From JAJVID01 sp050247435 (GTDB lineage Bacteria; Acidobacteriota; Blastocatellia; RBC074), in the NCBI GenBank assembly GCA_050247435.1, contig JBFWUF010000023.1:56848-120847 (forward strand): a DNA stretch of 64,000 bases, read 5' to 3'. Positions 27,373 to 35,947 of this stretch are shown in pieces. A model generated the notes under the pieces. It saw nothing but the letters and a program-made list of their open reading frames with translations, was not told the DNA's origin and ran no database searches. A program made the position numbers and the translations under genes. Within the stretch, counting starts at the first letter, position 1. The number at the start of each line of letters is the position of its first letter.

Positions 27373-30238
27373 GCATGTAAGGCAGAATGCCGCCGTGGCG
27401 GTAATAATCAACCTCAATCGCCGTATCAATTCGCAGCGTCACCTCAACTTCTTCGGCCTGCCCGGACGCGCGATGAATGATCAGCTTCAGTTTCTTGCGC
27501 GGCTTGATCCCTTCAGCGACGCCGATCAGGTCGAGAGTGTCCGAACCGTCCAGCCCGAGCGATTGCGCGTTGACGCCTTCCGGAAACTGGCACGGCAGCA
27601 CGCCCATCCCGACCAGATTGCCGCGATGAATGCGCTCGAAGCTCCGCGCGATGACGGCTCTGACTCCGAGCAGGAGGCTTCCTTTCGCAGCCCAATCGCG
27701 CGAACTGCCCGCGCCGTACTCCTCGCCGGCGAAGATCATCAGCGGCGCGCCTTCGTTTTGGTATCGCATCGCCGCGTCGTAGATGTTCATCATTTCGCCG
27801 GCCTCTTCGCCTTTTGGATAATGAATCGTCATCCCGCCTTCGACCGGATGAACCATTCGGTTTTTGATCCGCACGTTGGCGAACGTGCCGCGCACCATCA
27901 CTTCGTGGTTGCCGCGCCGCGCGCCGTAGGTGTTGAAGTCTTCAGGCTCGACGCCGCGCTCGCGCAAGTACTGTCCCGCTGGAGATGAAGGCTTGATCGC
28001 GCCCGCCGGGCTGATGTGATCGGTCGTCACGCTGTCGCCGAATATCGCCAGCACGCGCGCGGCCTTGATATCGCCGCCCCGCGCGGGTTCAAGACTGAAA
28101 TCGGCGAAGAAGGGCGGTTCCTGGATGTACGTCGAATCGGCGTCCCACGCGTAAACGTCGCCGGCCGCCGAAACGATCTCGTTCCACAGCAGATTCTCTC
28201 CGGCGACGCTCGCGTAAAGCCTGCGGTAATTTTCGGGATCGCGCGCCGCATCCATAGTTTCGCGCAGTTCCTCCGCCGTGGGCCAGATGTCGCGCAGAAA
28301 AACGTTTTTACCGTTGCGGTCTTTGCCCAACGGCTCCCGCGTCAGATCAATGTTGACGCGGCCCGCAATCGCGAACGCGACGACCAGCGGAGGACTCATC
28401 AGGAAATTCGCCTTCAGCGATTGATGCACGCGCGCCTCGAAGTTGCGGTTGCCTGACAGCACACTCGCGGCTATCAAGTCGTTTTGCGTAATCGCTTCTT
28501 CGATCTTCGGGTCGAGTGGCCCGGAATTGCCTATGCAGGTGGTGCAGCCGTAACCGGCAAGATTGAATCCGAGCGCGTCCAGATACAGTTGCAGCCCGGT
28601 CTGCTTGTAATACTCAGTGACGACGCGCGATCCCGGCGCCAGGCTCGGTTTGACCATGGGCGAGACGCGCAGGCCGCGCTCCACGGCCTTTTTCGCCAAC
28701 AACCCGGCGGCCAGCATCACACTGGGATTCGATGTGTTCGTGCAAGAGGTGATCGCGGCGATGGCCACATCGCCATGTCCAATATCGGCTGTTGCGGCGG
28801 GAGCCTCCTCCGGCAGTATGTCTCTGACGGGGTTGGGGGTTGGGCGGTTATTTATCATCTCTGTTTCAGTCCACGCGTTGGTGTTCTTCATACCAGCCCC
28901 GCGCGCTCCCGCAGGCATGGATTCCGGCCCCTGTTCGCCGCCGCCGTGAATCGGTTCGTTCAAATGTAACTCTCTAATTCCGCCATTAACCCAGACGCGC
29001 CGGTTGATCTCTTCAGGCGTTTTGCCGTAGCCGCCCTCGGCCACCGGCCTCCGCAACAATTCGAGAAAACGATCCTTCAAATCCGGCAGGTCAATGCGAT
29101 CCTGCGGGCGGCGCGGCCCTGAAACGCTCGGCTTCACTTCGGCCAGATCAAGCTCGATCACCTGGCTGTATCTGCATTCGCCTCGGCGCGGGATGCCGAA
29201 CATTCGCTGGGCTTCAAAATACCGGCGGATCGTTTCGACTTGTTCGCGCGTGCGACCCGTCATCTCGTAATACCTGAGCGATTCCTCGTCCACCGGAAAA
29301 TAGCCCATCGTCGCGCCGTATTCGGGCGACATGTTGCCGATGGTCGCGCGGTCGGGCACGCTCAACGTCGCCGCGCCTTCGCCGTGAAACTCGACGAATT
29401 TGCCCACGACATTCACCTTGCGCAGCAACTGCGTGATGTGGAGCACAAGGTCTGTCGCGGTTACGCCGGCGCCGAGCGCGCCGCTCATACACACGCCGAT
29501 CACGTCCGGCATCAGAAAATAGATTGGCTGTCCCAACATTCCAGCTTCGGCCTCGATGCCGCCCACGCCCCAGCCGGCGACTCCAAGACCGTTGATCATC
29601 GTCGTGTGCGAATCGGTTCCGACCAGCGTGTCGGGATAGAAGACCCCGTCTCGTTCGAGAACGCCCTTCGCCAGATATTCCAAATTGACCTGATGGCAGA
29701 TGCCGATGCCCGGAGGCATGACGCTGAATCCGTCGAACGCCTGCTGCCCCCATTTCAGAAACTGGTAGCGTTCGCGGTTGCGTTTGAACTCCATCTCCAT
29801 GTTCAGACGCAGCGCCTCCGGGCTGCTCCAATAATCCACCTGCACCGAATGATCAATCACCAGGTCAACGGGAACGAATGGTTCGATGATCTTCGGATTC
29901 CTGTTCAGCCTGACGGCCGCCGACCGCATCGCGGCAAGATCGGCCAGCAGCGGCACGCCCGTGAAATCCTGAAGCAGAATGCGCGCGACGACGAAAGGAA
30001 CTTCGCGTTCGCGTTCGGCCACGGGCCGCCAATCGGCCAGAGCGCGCACGTCGTCTTCGGCGATGCGTTTGCCGTCGCAATTGCGCAGAACCGATTCGAG
30101 TACGATGCGGACGCTTACGGGCAGCGTGGAGACTGAGCCAAGCCCCTCTTTTTCAAGCTGCGGCAGAGAGTGGAAATGCGCCGCGCGGCCATACCCGGTT
30201 TGAAAAGTCTGCAATGAATTGAAAAGGTTATGTGGCAT
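27326..30238 (-). CDS. acnA: Aconitate hydratase
   Basis: A 970-residue TCA-cycle enzyme that converts citrate to isocitrate with a 4Fe-4S cluster. Cluster cysteines are visible in TSCTNTSNP and GYGCTTCIGNSGP. Other family segments are DSHTTMINGLGVAGWGVGG, GSRDWAAKGS near the end and the swivel-domain start FGDSVTTDHISPAG. Compared with typical AcnA (about 890-910 residues) there is an insertion of roughly 55 residues just before GDVAIAAITSCTN (about 28783-28950), containing a Pro/Asn-rich stretch (NNRPTPNPV). The start at 30238 (MPHNLFNSL) fits the family; an in-frame GTG at 30280 would add 14 residues. No clear ribosome site is visible for either. Confidence 0.95.
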   Translation of the reverse strand: MPHNLFNSLQTFQTGYGRAAHFHSLPQLEKEGLGSVSTLPVSVRIVLESVLRNCDGKRIAEDDVRALADWRPVAEREREVPFVVARILLQDFTGVPLLADLAAMRSAAVRLNRNPKIIEPFVPVDLVIDHSVQVDYWSSPEALRLNMEMEFKRNRERYQFLKWGQQAFDGFSVMPPGIGICHQVNLEYLAKGVLERDGVFYPDTLVGTDSHTTMINGLGVAGWGVGGIEAEAGMLGQPIYFLMPDVIGVCMSGALGAGVTATDLVLHITQLLRKVNVVGKFVEFHGEGAATLSVPDRATIGNMSPEYGATMGYFPVDEESLRYYEMTGRTREQVETIRRYFEAQRMFGIPRRGECRYSQVIELDLAEVKPSVSGPRRPQDRIDLPDLKDRFLELLRRPVAEGGYGKTPEEINRRVWVNGGIRELHLNEPIHGGGEQGPESMPAGARGAGMKNTNAWTETEMINNRPTPNPVRDILPEEAPAATADIGHGDVAIAAITSCTNTSNPSVMLAAGLLAKKAVERGLRVSPMVKPSLAPGSRVVTEYYKQTGLQLYLDALGFNLAGYGCTTCIGNSGPLDPKIEEAITQNDLIAASVLSGNRNFEARVHQSLKANFLMSPPLVVAFAIAGRVNIDLTREPLGKDRNGKNVFLRDIWPTAEELRETMDAARDPENYRRLYASVAGENLLWNEIVSAAGDVYAWDADSTYIQEPPFFADFSLEPARGGDIKAARVLAIFGDSVTTDHISPAGAIKPSSPAGQYLRERGVEPEDFNTYGARRGNHEVMVRGTFANVRIKNRMVHPVEGGMTIHYPKGEEAGEMMNIYDAAMRYQNEGAPLMIFAGEEYGAGSSRDWAAKGSLLLGVRAVIARSFERIHRGNLVGMGVLPCQFPEGVNAQSLGLDGSDTLDLIGVAEGIKPRKKLKLIIHRASGQAEEVEVTLRIDTAIEVDYYRHGGILPYMLRQLVNQNSGAASQA

Positions 30239-30307
30239 ACAAGTCCGCCAGGGATAAAGTTCAGGGGGATGAGAAACCACGCCGCGACGAACAGGCGATG
30301 GCGCCGG

Positions 30308-30670
30308 CTACATTGTCGGAGCGCTGAAACTCTGCTCTTTCGCCGGGAGACAATCCATGCAGGTCATGGCCGCAGGTTCGGCGTCGAGCCGTTTCGGATC
30401 AATCTCTTTTCTGCACTTGACGCAGATTCCGTAATCGCCTCGCTCGATTCGCTGCAAAGCGGCGTTGATATGTTCCAGTCTCTCGCTCTTCATATTCATC
30501 AATCTCCCTTCCAGGTCCATCGAATGCTCCCGGACCGAACTGTCAGCCGAATCGAGCACGCCGTCGTTCTCGAAAGTCGGAGGCAGTTCGGTTCTGCCCA
30601 GGATGTCCTGTTTAATCCTGTCGCGTTCATCCAACAACTGCTGCCGGTATTTCCCCGTGTTAATCGTCAT
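30308..30670 (-). CDS. TraR/DksA-type zinc-finger protein
   Basis: A 120-residue protein with a long N-terminal coiled-coil region (residues about 5-80, with ADSSVREHSMDLEGRL in the middle) and a C-terminal four-Cys zinc finger: CVKC, 17 residues, CMDC. The DksA family binds the RNA polymerase secondary channel and adjusts transcription with ppGpp. The tip of the coiled coil lacks an obvious DxxDxA pair, so polymerase control cannot be assumed. It lies 69 bases upstream of acnA on the same strand. Confidence 0.85.
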   Translation of the reverse strand: MTINTGKYRQQLLDERDRIKQDILGRTELPPTFENDGVLDSADSSVREHSMDLEGRLMNMKSERLEHINAALQRIERGDYGICVKCRKEIDPKRLDAEPAAMTCMDCLPAKEQSFSAPTM

Positions 30671-30755
30671 TCAAAATTACCTCGCGCTGAAAAGGAGACT
30701 TGCGCCAGATGGTAGCGAGCGGCTTTTCATGAGTCTGTTCGATATCGCACGCAGA

Positions 30756-31472
30756 TCACCCTCGCGCGCCGCCCGCCGCTCTGACGCGCGGCGCCTGCGA
30801 TTGCAGATGCTTTCTGAACCAGGCAGTCGCAAAATGCGCGACATCTTGCAGCGCGCCTGGCTCTTCAAACAGATGCGTGGCGCCGGGAATGATTCTCATC
30901 TCTTTCTCGCACCGCATCCGCGCGTAAGCATCCTGATTCAATTCGATCACCTGCTGATCGTTCCCGCCGATGATCAGGAGGGTCGGCGATTTGACCAAAG
31001 GCAGTTCGTCGCCAGCCAGATCGGGCCTGCCGCCGCGCGAAACGACGGCGCCAATCTCGGCGTCCAATCTGGCCGCGGCCATCAAAGCCGCCGCCGCGCC
31101 CGTGCTCGATCCGAAATAGCCGACGCGCAAATTCCGGGTCGCATCCTGACCAGCCAACCACTCGGTGGCCTCAACCAGCCGCCCTGTCAGCAGTTCGATG
31201 TCGAAGCGCAGATGGCGTGTGTAAATGTCCACCGACTCTTCTTCGCGCGTGAGCAAATCGAACAGCAGCGTGCCGATGCCCGCGTCGCGAATGACGCGGG
31301 CCACGTCCCTGTTGCGCGGGCTGTGACGGCTGCTACCGCTGCCGTGCGCGAAGAGCACGATCCCGTTCGCGCCGCTCGGAATCATTAAGTCGCCGTCGAG
31401 CAGGGCGTAGCCAGTTGGAATCCGCGCCTGAATTTCCAATAGTCCCGAATCATCGCTATTTTGCTTCTGCAT
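30756..31472 (-). CDS. Alpha/beta hydrolase, dienelactone-hydrolase-like
   Basis: A 238-residue soluble hydrolase. The oxyanion region is FAHGSGSSRHSPRN near residue 40, the nucleophile elbow GYFGSSTGAAAA is near 115, an Asp is in IIGGNDQQV and the catalytic His is in GATHLFEEPG. The GSGSSRHSPRN segment is typical of a group of small hydrolases often found beside phosphoribosyltransferase genes, although none is adjacent here. GGAGGAGTG immediately precedes the ATG at 31472. The substrate is unknown. It lies downstream of a second alpha/beta hydrolase gene, with a palindrome between them. Confidence 0.87.
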   Translation of the reverse strand: MQKQNSDDSGLLEIQARIPTGYALLDGDLMIPSGANGIVLFAHGSGSSRHSPRNRDVARVIRDAGIGTLLFDLLTREEESVDIYTRHLRFDIELLTGRLVEATEWLAGQDATRNLRVGYFGSSTGAAAALMAAARLDAEIGAVVSRGGRPDLAGDELPLVKSPTLLIIGGNDQQVIELNQDAYARMRCEKEMRIIPGATHLFEEPGALQDVAHFATAWFRKHLQSQAPRVRAAGGARG

Positions 31473-31507
31473 CACTCCTCCTTCCTCCCGACTCGGAGCG
31501 ATAAGAC

Positions 31508-31548
31508 CATATTTCATATTCAATATTTCATATGAGATATGAAATATG
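31508..31548. repeat. A/T-rich palindrome between the two hydrolase genes
   Basis: CATATTTCATAT (31508-31519) is the exact complement of 31537-31548, with a 17-base loop that contains another CATAT-like unit. It is strikingly A/T-rich against GC-rich surroundings. It may be a repeat of the same kind as the other heptamer palindromes or a regulatory hairpin in the intergenic transcript. Confidence 0.65.
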
Positions 31549-31606
31549 ATCGGCGATGGCGCCGCGAAGATATTTGCCCGCCTGCTTATAGCCTCCTCGT
31601 GATCCT

Positions 31607-32269
31607 TCAACCCCCGCTGGCTCTCGCCGAGATAAGCAGCAATCTCTTGCTCCAGACGTAAAGTTTATCGAGCGCCTCGCTGGTATGCCGCGTCAGGTCG
31701 TGATCGTCTTCGGGATACAGCGCCAGTTCCTTCGGCTCGTGGGCGCGGGCGTACAATTCGCGTGAGCAATAATCCGGCGTCGTCTGGTCATCCGTGCCGT
31801 GGATAAGCAGAAGACTCTTCGGCCACAAATCCGACACCGCCTCAGCTCCGAAAGCCTGGCAAGCCACAGTGGCGACGCCGACTACCAGGTCGCTGGCCAC
31901 TCCGGCCGTGATGACGACCGCGCCGCCGAATGACCAGCCGAGCAGCGCGATCCGCTCCACGTCCTGCTGACGCATAGCTTCGATGCCAGCCAACACGTCG
32001 TAAATACATTCCGGCAGGTCGTTCAATATGCGGTAATCAATCCGCAGCGCCGAGATCCCGGCCTTTTGCAATCGGGCGGCCAGTGATTCGTATAGGCCCG
32101 CAGGCCCATCCAGCCCTCCCTCGGCGTCGCCGACCATCACCACCGCGCCGCGCGCGCCTTCGGCTTTGTGCAACAATCCTTTGATCACGCCTTGCGGCGT
32201 GTGTATCTCAACCTCGGCCATTTGCGGCGGGTGGCCATTCGTCTCAGGATCAAAGGTTGAACTACTCAT
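31607..32269 (-). CDS. Alpha/beta hydrolase family protein
   Basis: A 220-residue soluble hydrolase with the nucleophile elbow LGWSFGGAV near residue 115, the Asp in LIHGTDDQTTP and the His in PEDDHDL near the end. The early strand VVMVGDAEGGLDGPAG replaces the usual HGxG. GAAGGA lies about 10 bases before the ATG at 32269; the longer TTG start at 32302 has no such site. It precedes the second hydrolase gene by about 135 bases and probably shares its transcript. The reaction is unknown. Confidence 0.85.
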   Translation of the reverse strand: MSSSTFDPETNGHPPQMAEVEIHTPQGVIKGLLHKAEGARGAVVMVGDAEGGLDGPAGLYESLAARLQKAGISALRIDYRILNDLPECIYDVLAGIEAMRQQDVERIALLGWSFGGAVVITAGVASDLVVGVATVACQAFGAEAVSDLWPKSLLLIHGTDDQTTPDYCSRELYARAHEPKELALYPEDDHDLTRHTSEALDKLYVWSKRLLLISARASGG

Positions 32270-32340
32270 ATACAATGAATCCTTCAATGGCATGACTGAC
32301 AATTAACGTGCCAGTGCCGAGCCGGAGCGAATTAGCTGAG

Positions 32341-32570
32341 AGTTAGGTTATTTGTCTTAGATTGTTACGCGCCGTAAAGCCTGAGATGATCGAGATGCCA
32401 TTCACCGCAGAGGCGCGGAGAACGTTGAGGCAACGCAGAGGAGGAAGAGAATGAGAGAGAAATCTCTACTCTTCTCTCTGCCTTGCCTCAACGTTCTCCG
32501 CGCCTCTGCGGTGAATCTGTGACGTAGGCTCTTTCTGAAACGATCAAGTTATTTTTGGACAAATCCTTAG
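32341..32570. mobile_element. MITE-like element with hairpin core, copy B
   Basis: The core (32401-32515) is a long inverted repeat from TTCACCGCAGAGGCGCGGAG to its complement. The right flank GAAACGATCAAGTTATTTTT then GGACAAATCC is the reverse complement of the left flank of copy A (20058). The left flank (GATTGTTACGCGCCG...GAGATGCCA) matches the reverse complement of copy A's right flank. The shared flanks on both sides define an element of about 230 bases without genes. Confidence 0.6.
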
Positions 32571-32614
32571 TTGAGCGGCGCCTGGCAGTAACGTAATGAC
32601 AAATAACAAATGCC

Positions 32615-33670
32615 CTACGCGCAGTCCGCTATCAACCGCTTATAAAGTTCGAAGTAGCGTTCAATCATCAGCGCGGCGGAAAAGCGCGTCCGGGCCGTCT
32701 CGCGGCAGGCATTCGGATCAAGCGAGCCGGATGCGCCGATCGCCTCGGCCATCTCGCGCTCGTCATTCACTAAAAATCCGGTCACGCCATCCTCAACGAT
32801 CTCCGCGAGCGCGCCTGACGGAAAAGCGATCACGGGCGTGCCCGACGCGAGGGCTTCCATCGCCACCAGCGAACTTGTCTCCTGCGCGAGGCTCGGCGCG
32901 AGCAGGCATCGCGCGCCGGCGAGCAGTCTGCGTTTGCGCTCGAATCCGACGGGGCCGAGGAAGCGCCGCTGGCGATCCAGGCGAGGCTCAATCTCCTGAT
33001 GAAAGTAATTCTCGTGCGCCGGGTAGCGAAAGACTTCGCCGGCAAGCAGCATCGGCGTTCGCGCGAGCGCGGCTGCATCGAGCGCCAGATGAAATCCTTT
33101 CTCAGGGCATATCCTGCCGAGCGAAAAAACGAAGTTGCGTTTGCTGATCCCGATGTTGAAACGATCAACCGGAACGCCGTTTGGAATCACGGGCAATGGC
33201 GTATCCGTGGGCGGGCAAAACCGGCGCTGCGTCTCGGAGACGCAATTCAGGAATATTCGTGGAAGCGGCGCTCGGAAGGTTTCACCCCGGAAGATTTCAT
33301 CTGAATACCACGCGGGCGGCAGGTGCAGAGTCACAAGCGCCGGCGCGCGCGACTGCGGCAGGTATTCGTGAAAATCGAGGCCGTGCAGGTGAACGATGTC
33401 AACCGGGTTTTGTTCGAGCGCCCGCCGGATCGCCTCGCGGTGATGATGATGAATGCGCTCCCGTTCGGCGTCGTCAATCACGCCGCGTGTTCGCGGAACG
33501 GTGATCAATTCTCCGGCGGTCCGCGATCCTTCGCAGGCGACGACCAGCGAACGACGCCCCGCGCGAACGAGCGATTCGTCAATCAGACTGAGGGATTGTT
33601 CGGCGCCGCCAGCCGCATCGCGGCTAACGGGAGCGAAGGGATAGGCCACGCTCAGAACGCAAAGCTTCAT
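32615..33670 (-). CDS. GT4 family glycosyltransferase
   Basis: A 351-residue GT-B glycosyltransferase. The N-terminal half begins MKLCVLSVAYPFAPVS and has a GGAEQSLSLI acceptor-side motif. The C-terminal donor half has GRICPEKGFHLALDA near residue 190 and PSLAQETSSLVAMEALASG with the E-x7-E pattern near 270. It is 6 bases downstream of the PIG-L deacetylase gene, so the pair may add and deacetylate an amino sugar. Donor and acceptor are unknown. Confidence 0.9.
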   Translation of the reverse strand: MKLCVLSVAYPFAPVSRDAAGGAEQSLSLIDESLVRAGRRSLVVACEGSRTAGELITVPRTRGVIDDAERERIHHHHREAIRRALEQNPVDIVHLHGLDFHEYLPQSRAPALVTLHLPPAWYSDEIFRGETFRAPLPRIFLNCVSETQRRFCPPTDTPLPVIPNGVPVDRFNIGISKRNFVFSLGRICPEKGFHLALDAAALARTPMLLAGEVFRYPAHENYFHQEIEPRLDRQRRFLGPVGFERKRRLLAGARCLLAPSLAQETSSLVAMEALASGTPVIAFPSGALAEIVEDGVTGFLVNDEREMAEAIGASGSLDPNACRETARTRFSAALMIERYFELYKRLIADCA

Positions 33671-33676
33671 CCAAAT

Positions 33677-34510
33677 TCACCCGATAGCGGCGCCGGCGTC
33701 GAGAACGTCAATCGCCTCCCGCGCTCGCGCCCGCCAATCGTCGCCACTGATTCCCCATCCGGCTCGCTCGTACAGCAGATCGCCCGCGTGCGGCGGCCGG
33801 GTGAAATCGTAGCGTGGGGCGCGGCGGAACTTTTCGACGCCTGTCGGGAACAGTTGCAACACCTCGCGCTGCGAAACGAAGCAATCAATCATTCGTCGTT
33901 TCAGATCGCGCTGCTCTTCCGTCAAAACGACTTTTATCTCTCCGCAAAATTGATCAGGAAGAAAATCGCCCGTGACCATCACCCCGCCGCGATTGTGATA
34001 TGAGGCCATTTCGATAATCGCTGGAGGCGCGCCATTGGCGACGGCTCGTTTTGCGAGCAACTCACAAGCCGTGTGAACGGCGAACGCGGTCGCGTCGTGA
34101 TCGGGATGCCCGCCTTCATACGGGTGGGTCAACACGACTGAAGGGCGAATCTCCGCCAACAGCCCGGCAATCTGTAGCGACAGAGGAAGCAGGTTGAACA
34201 TGGCCTCCTGATCAACCAATCCGATCTCGCGCGTCTGCTCGGCGCTGATCCCGGCCAGGCCGAGCGCGGCAAACAGTTCCTGACGGCGCGCCCGCGCATA
34301 ACTCTCACGCGTCGCGAATCCCGCCGCCAGAGCGTCACTCAGATTCCGCGGCGAGCCGTCAGTGACGTGAATTATGACGGCGGCGCCCGCCCTCTCCCGC
34401 ATTCCGGCAAGCTGAGCGCCCGCTCCAATGGTTTCGTCATCGGGATGCGCGACGATCACCACGACCGGCGGCGTGAATATTTGTTGGATGTTAATTCCCG
34501 ATTCCTCCAT
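33677..34510 (-). CDS. PIG-L family deacetylase
   Basis: A 277-residue zinc-dependent N-deacetylase. The AHPDDETIGAG motif is near residue 20, and the second metal/active-site motif HPDHDATAF is near 128. The family removes acetyl groups from N-acetylglucosamine-type moieties in glycolipids, mycothiol or antibiotics. The ATG at 34510 is chosen for AGGAGAGG upstream; the open frame continues to 34627, but that part is encoded by a palindromic repeat. It forms an operon with the GT4 gene. Mycothiol- or bacillithiol-type thiol synthesis is possible in principle, but no ligase gene is nearby. Confidence 0.9.
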   Translation of the reverse strand: MEESGINIQQIFTPPVVVIVAHPDDETIGAGAQLAGMRERAGAAVIIHVTDGSPRNLSDALAAGFATRESYARARRQELFAALGLAGISAEQTREIGLVDQEAMFNLLPLSLQIAGLLAEIRPSVVLTHPYEGGHPDHDATAFAVHTACELLAKRAVANGAPPAIIEMASYHNRGGVMVTGDFLPDQFCGEIKVVLTEEQRDLKRRMIDCFVSQREVLQLFPTGVEKFRRAPRYDFTRPPHAGDLLYERAGWGISGDDWRARAREAIDVLDAGAAIG

Positions 34511-34532
34511 GCGCTTCGCCTCTCCTGAGCGC

Positions 34533-34602
34533 GCATCGCTTCCGGCGCGCTTGGCGTCTTCATTCGGACACTGATCGAAATTAAGCGCGCTGGAAGCGAT
34601 GC
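34533..34602. repeat. Second copy of the GCATCGCTTCC palindrome
   Basis: Arms 34533-34552 and 34583-34602 are complementary with one mismatch around a 30-base loop. The right side continues GCGTACCCAG, matching the element at 13452-13550. It lies just upstream of the PIG-L gene and would be read if the longer frame were used. Confidence 0.75.
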
Positions 34603-34810
34603 GTACCCAGCCCGTTTCAAATTGCAACGCTCGTGTATGCGAGCATTCCAGCGTTGTTTTACGCGCGTCGTAATCATCACTTTATTCCGCGCCGTTTTCG
34701 TTAATTCTTCCCGCGCTTTTTCGGGCATACGAGTTGCCGAGTTAAGAGCTTCGCAAAAGACTATCCAAAAATTATTCAAAGACTATTTAGGACAAAGCAA
34801 ACAAATAATT

Positions 34811-35377
34811 ATGGCAGCTTCGACTAGTTCAACCGGCGCGCGTGCGAGTGAGCCGTCAAACGACCAGGACGCTGAAACGAAAGGTGTCGTTGCCGAGATT
34901 AACGGCATCAGAGTGGAAAAGAGCGTCATCGTCAGCAGAGACCGCTCCGACCTCTATTATTTCTGGCGGAATTTCAGGAACCTGCCTCAAATTATGAATC
35001 ACCTGCAGGAGGTGCGCGTGCTCAGCCCAACGCGTTCGCATTGGGTGGCCAAAGCTCCGGTGGGAACCAAGGTCGAATGGGACGCCGAGATCACGCACGA
35101 TCAGGAGAACGAGTTGATCGCGTGGCGTTCGCTGGAAGGAGCGACCGTCGCCAACGCGGGATCGGTGCGGTTTCTGCATTTCGCCGAACACGTGACCGAA
35201 GTGCGAGTTTCACTGGAATACAATCCGCCGGGCGGGAGGCTGGGCGCGTTCATCGCCACCATCTTCGGCGAAAACCCGGAGCAGCAGATCACCGAAGACC
35301 TGGCCCGATTCAAACAGATGATGGAGAGCGATTTCAAACCCGCCGACAAGGTTGACGCAGGCGAAGAAGTGATCTGA
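34811..35377 (+). CDS. SRPBCC family protein (polyketide cyclase/START-like)
   Basis: A 188-residue protein. After a polar N-terminus of about 35 residues comes a single SRPBCC-type domain: VEKSVIVSRDRSDLYYFWRNFRN with the typical membrane-protein-associated cyclase pattern NLPQIMNHLQEVRVL, then SHWVAKAP and ENELIAWRSLEG. Such domains hold a hydrophobic ligand in a deep cavity; in this group they often accompany DUF2892 or stress proteins. No ligand can be named. The ATG at 34811 fits the domain; the longer frame from 34622 includes unrelated sequence, and no clear ribosome site is seen. Confidence 0.85.
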   Translation: MAASTSSTGARASEPSNDQDAETKGVVAEINGIRVEKSVIVSRDRSDLYYFWRNFRNLPQIMNHLQEVRVLSPTRSHWVAKAPVGTKVEWDAEITHDQENELIAWRSLEGATVANAGSVRFLHFAEHVTEVRVSLEYNPPGGRLGAFIATIFGENPEQQITEDLARFKQMMESDFKPADKVDAGEEVI

Positions 35378-35394
35378 GGTTCGCGTTTATGCGT

Positions 35395-35577
35395 CTATGA
35401 AGATTGCGCCGGCATCGGTATGTCGCCCGGCCTGCATTCAGGATGTCCGCATCCGCACACGTAGCCTGGGTCGGGATCTTTGCTTGCAGTCATGCAGTAA
35501 CTGCCGCAATATCCCGTGCCCGCCTGCGCGGGGCAACTGCAGATCGCGTGGGCGCATTTATCAGTCATGGCGTCCAT
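35395..35577 (-). CDS. Bacterial metallothionein-like protein
   Basis: A 60-residue cysteine-rich protein (nine Cys: CAHAICSCP, YCGSYC, CGCGHPEC) with the layout CAHxxCxCP...YCxxYC...CxCGHxxC of bacterial SmtA/BmtA-type metallothioneins, which bind zinc, cadmium or copper in a cluster. AGAGGTG stands 4 bases before the ATG at 35577. Hairpins at 35599-35667, upstream on the minus strand, could be regulatory. No SmtB-type repressor gene is adjacent. Confidence 0.82.
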   Translation of the reverse strand: MDAMTDKCAHAICSCPAQAGTGYCGSYCMTASKDPDPGYVCGCGHPECRPGDIPMPAQSS

Positions 35578-35598
35578 TATCACCTCTGAAAATAGTTT

Positions 35599-35667
35599 AG
35601 GCAGGCATCAACCCATCCCGACAAAGGTCAATGCCTGCCTCGTTCTTTCCTGTTTTGCAGGAAAGAA
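35599..35667. promoter_or_regulatory. Two adjacent hairpins upstream of the metallothionein gene
   Basis: AGGCAGGCAT (35599-35608) pairs perfectly with 35631-35640, and TTCTTTCCTG (35643-35652) pairs perfectly with 35658-35667 around a 5-base loop. They separate the decayed stress gene from the metallothionein gene. They could be a terminator for the former or a control element for the latter. Confidence 0.45.
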
Positions 35668-35670
35668 TGC

Positions 35671-35947
35671 TCAACGCGTCGCCGTATCGCCGCCCGGATT
35701 GAACCATTCATGGTCAATCCATTCGGCGTCGCCCGCCGTTCGCGGCGCAGCGCCAATCAGGATTCCTCCACCATTAATCCCTGCCTGGCAATGTTCCGCC
35801 CGTTCCTCCGGAATTCCCGATCCAAATCAGAGCGCCTGTCAATCCATCCACAAGATCACCTATGCCCGCGCCCGATAGCGCCGCGATCAACGGCCCGGCG
35901 ACGACTATTCCCGAATTGGGAAGAGAAATAAAGTTACCAATGACCAC
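35671..35947 (-). pseudogene. Decayed general-stress-protein gene (frameshifted fragment)
   Basis: The minus strand reads VVAGPLIAALSGAGIGD then LTGALI in one frame; after a one-base shift near 35822-35830 it continues GIPEERAEHCQAGINGGGI, then LIGAAPRTAGDAEW to a TGA. Joined, this matches the glycine-rich helical hairpin and GIPEE(R)AEHYQ pattern of general-stress (YflT-like) proteins. One inserted T on the minus strand (CTGATTTGG) explains the break. Upstream the frame soon meets a stop, so the N-terminal part is also lost. Confidence 0.55.

Noticed and set aside
32615..34510. Bacillithiol or mycothiol biosynthesis operon
   Set aside because: Only a deacetylase and a glycosyltransferase are present; no cysteine ligase or inositol-related gene is nearby, so the pathway name is not justified.
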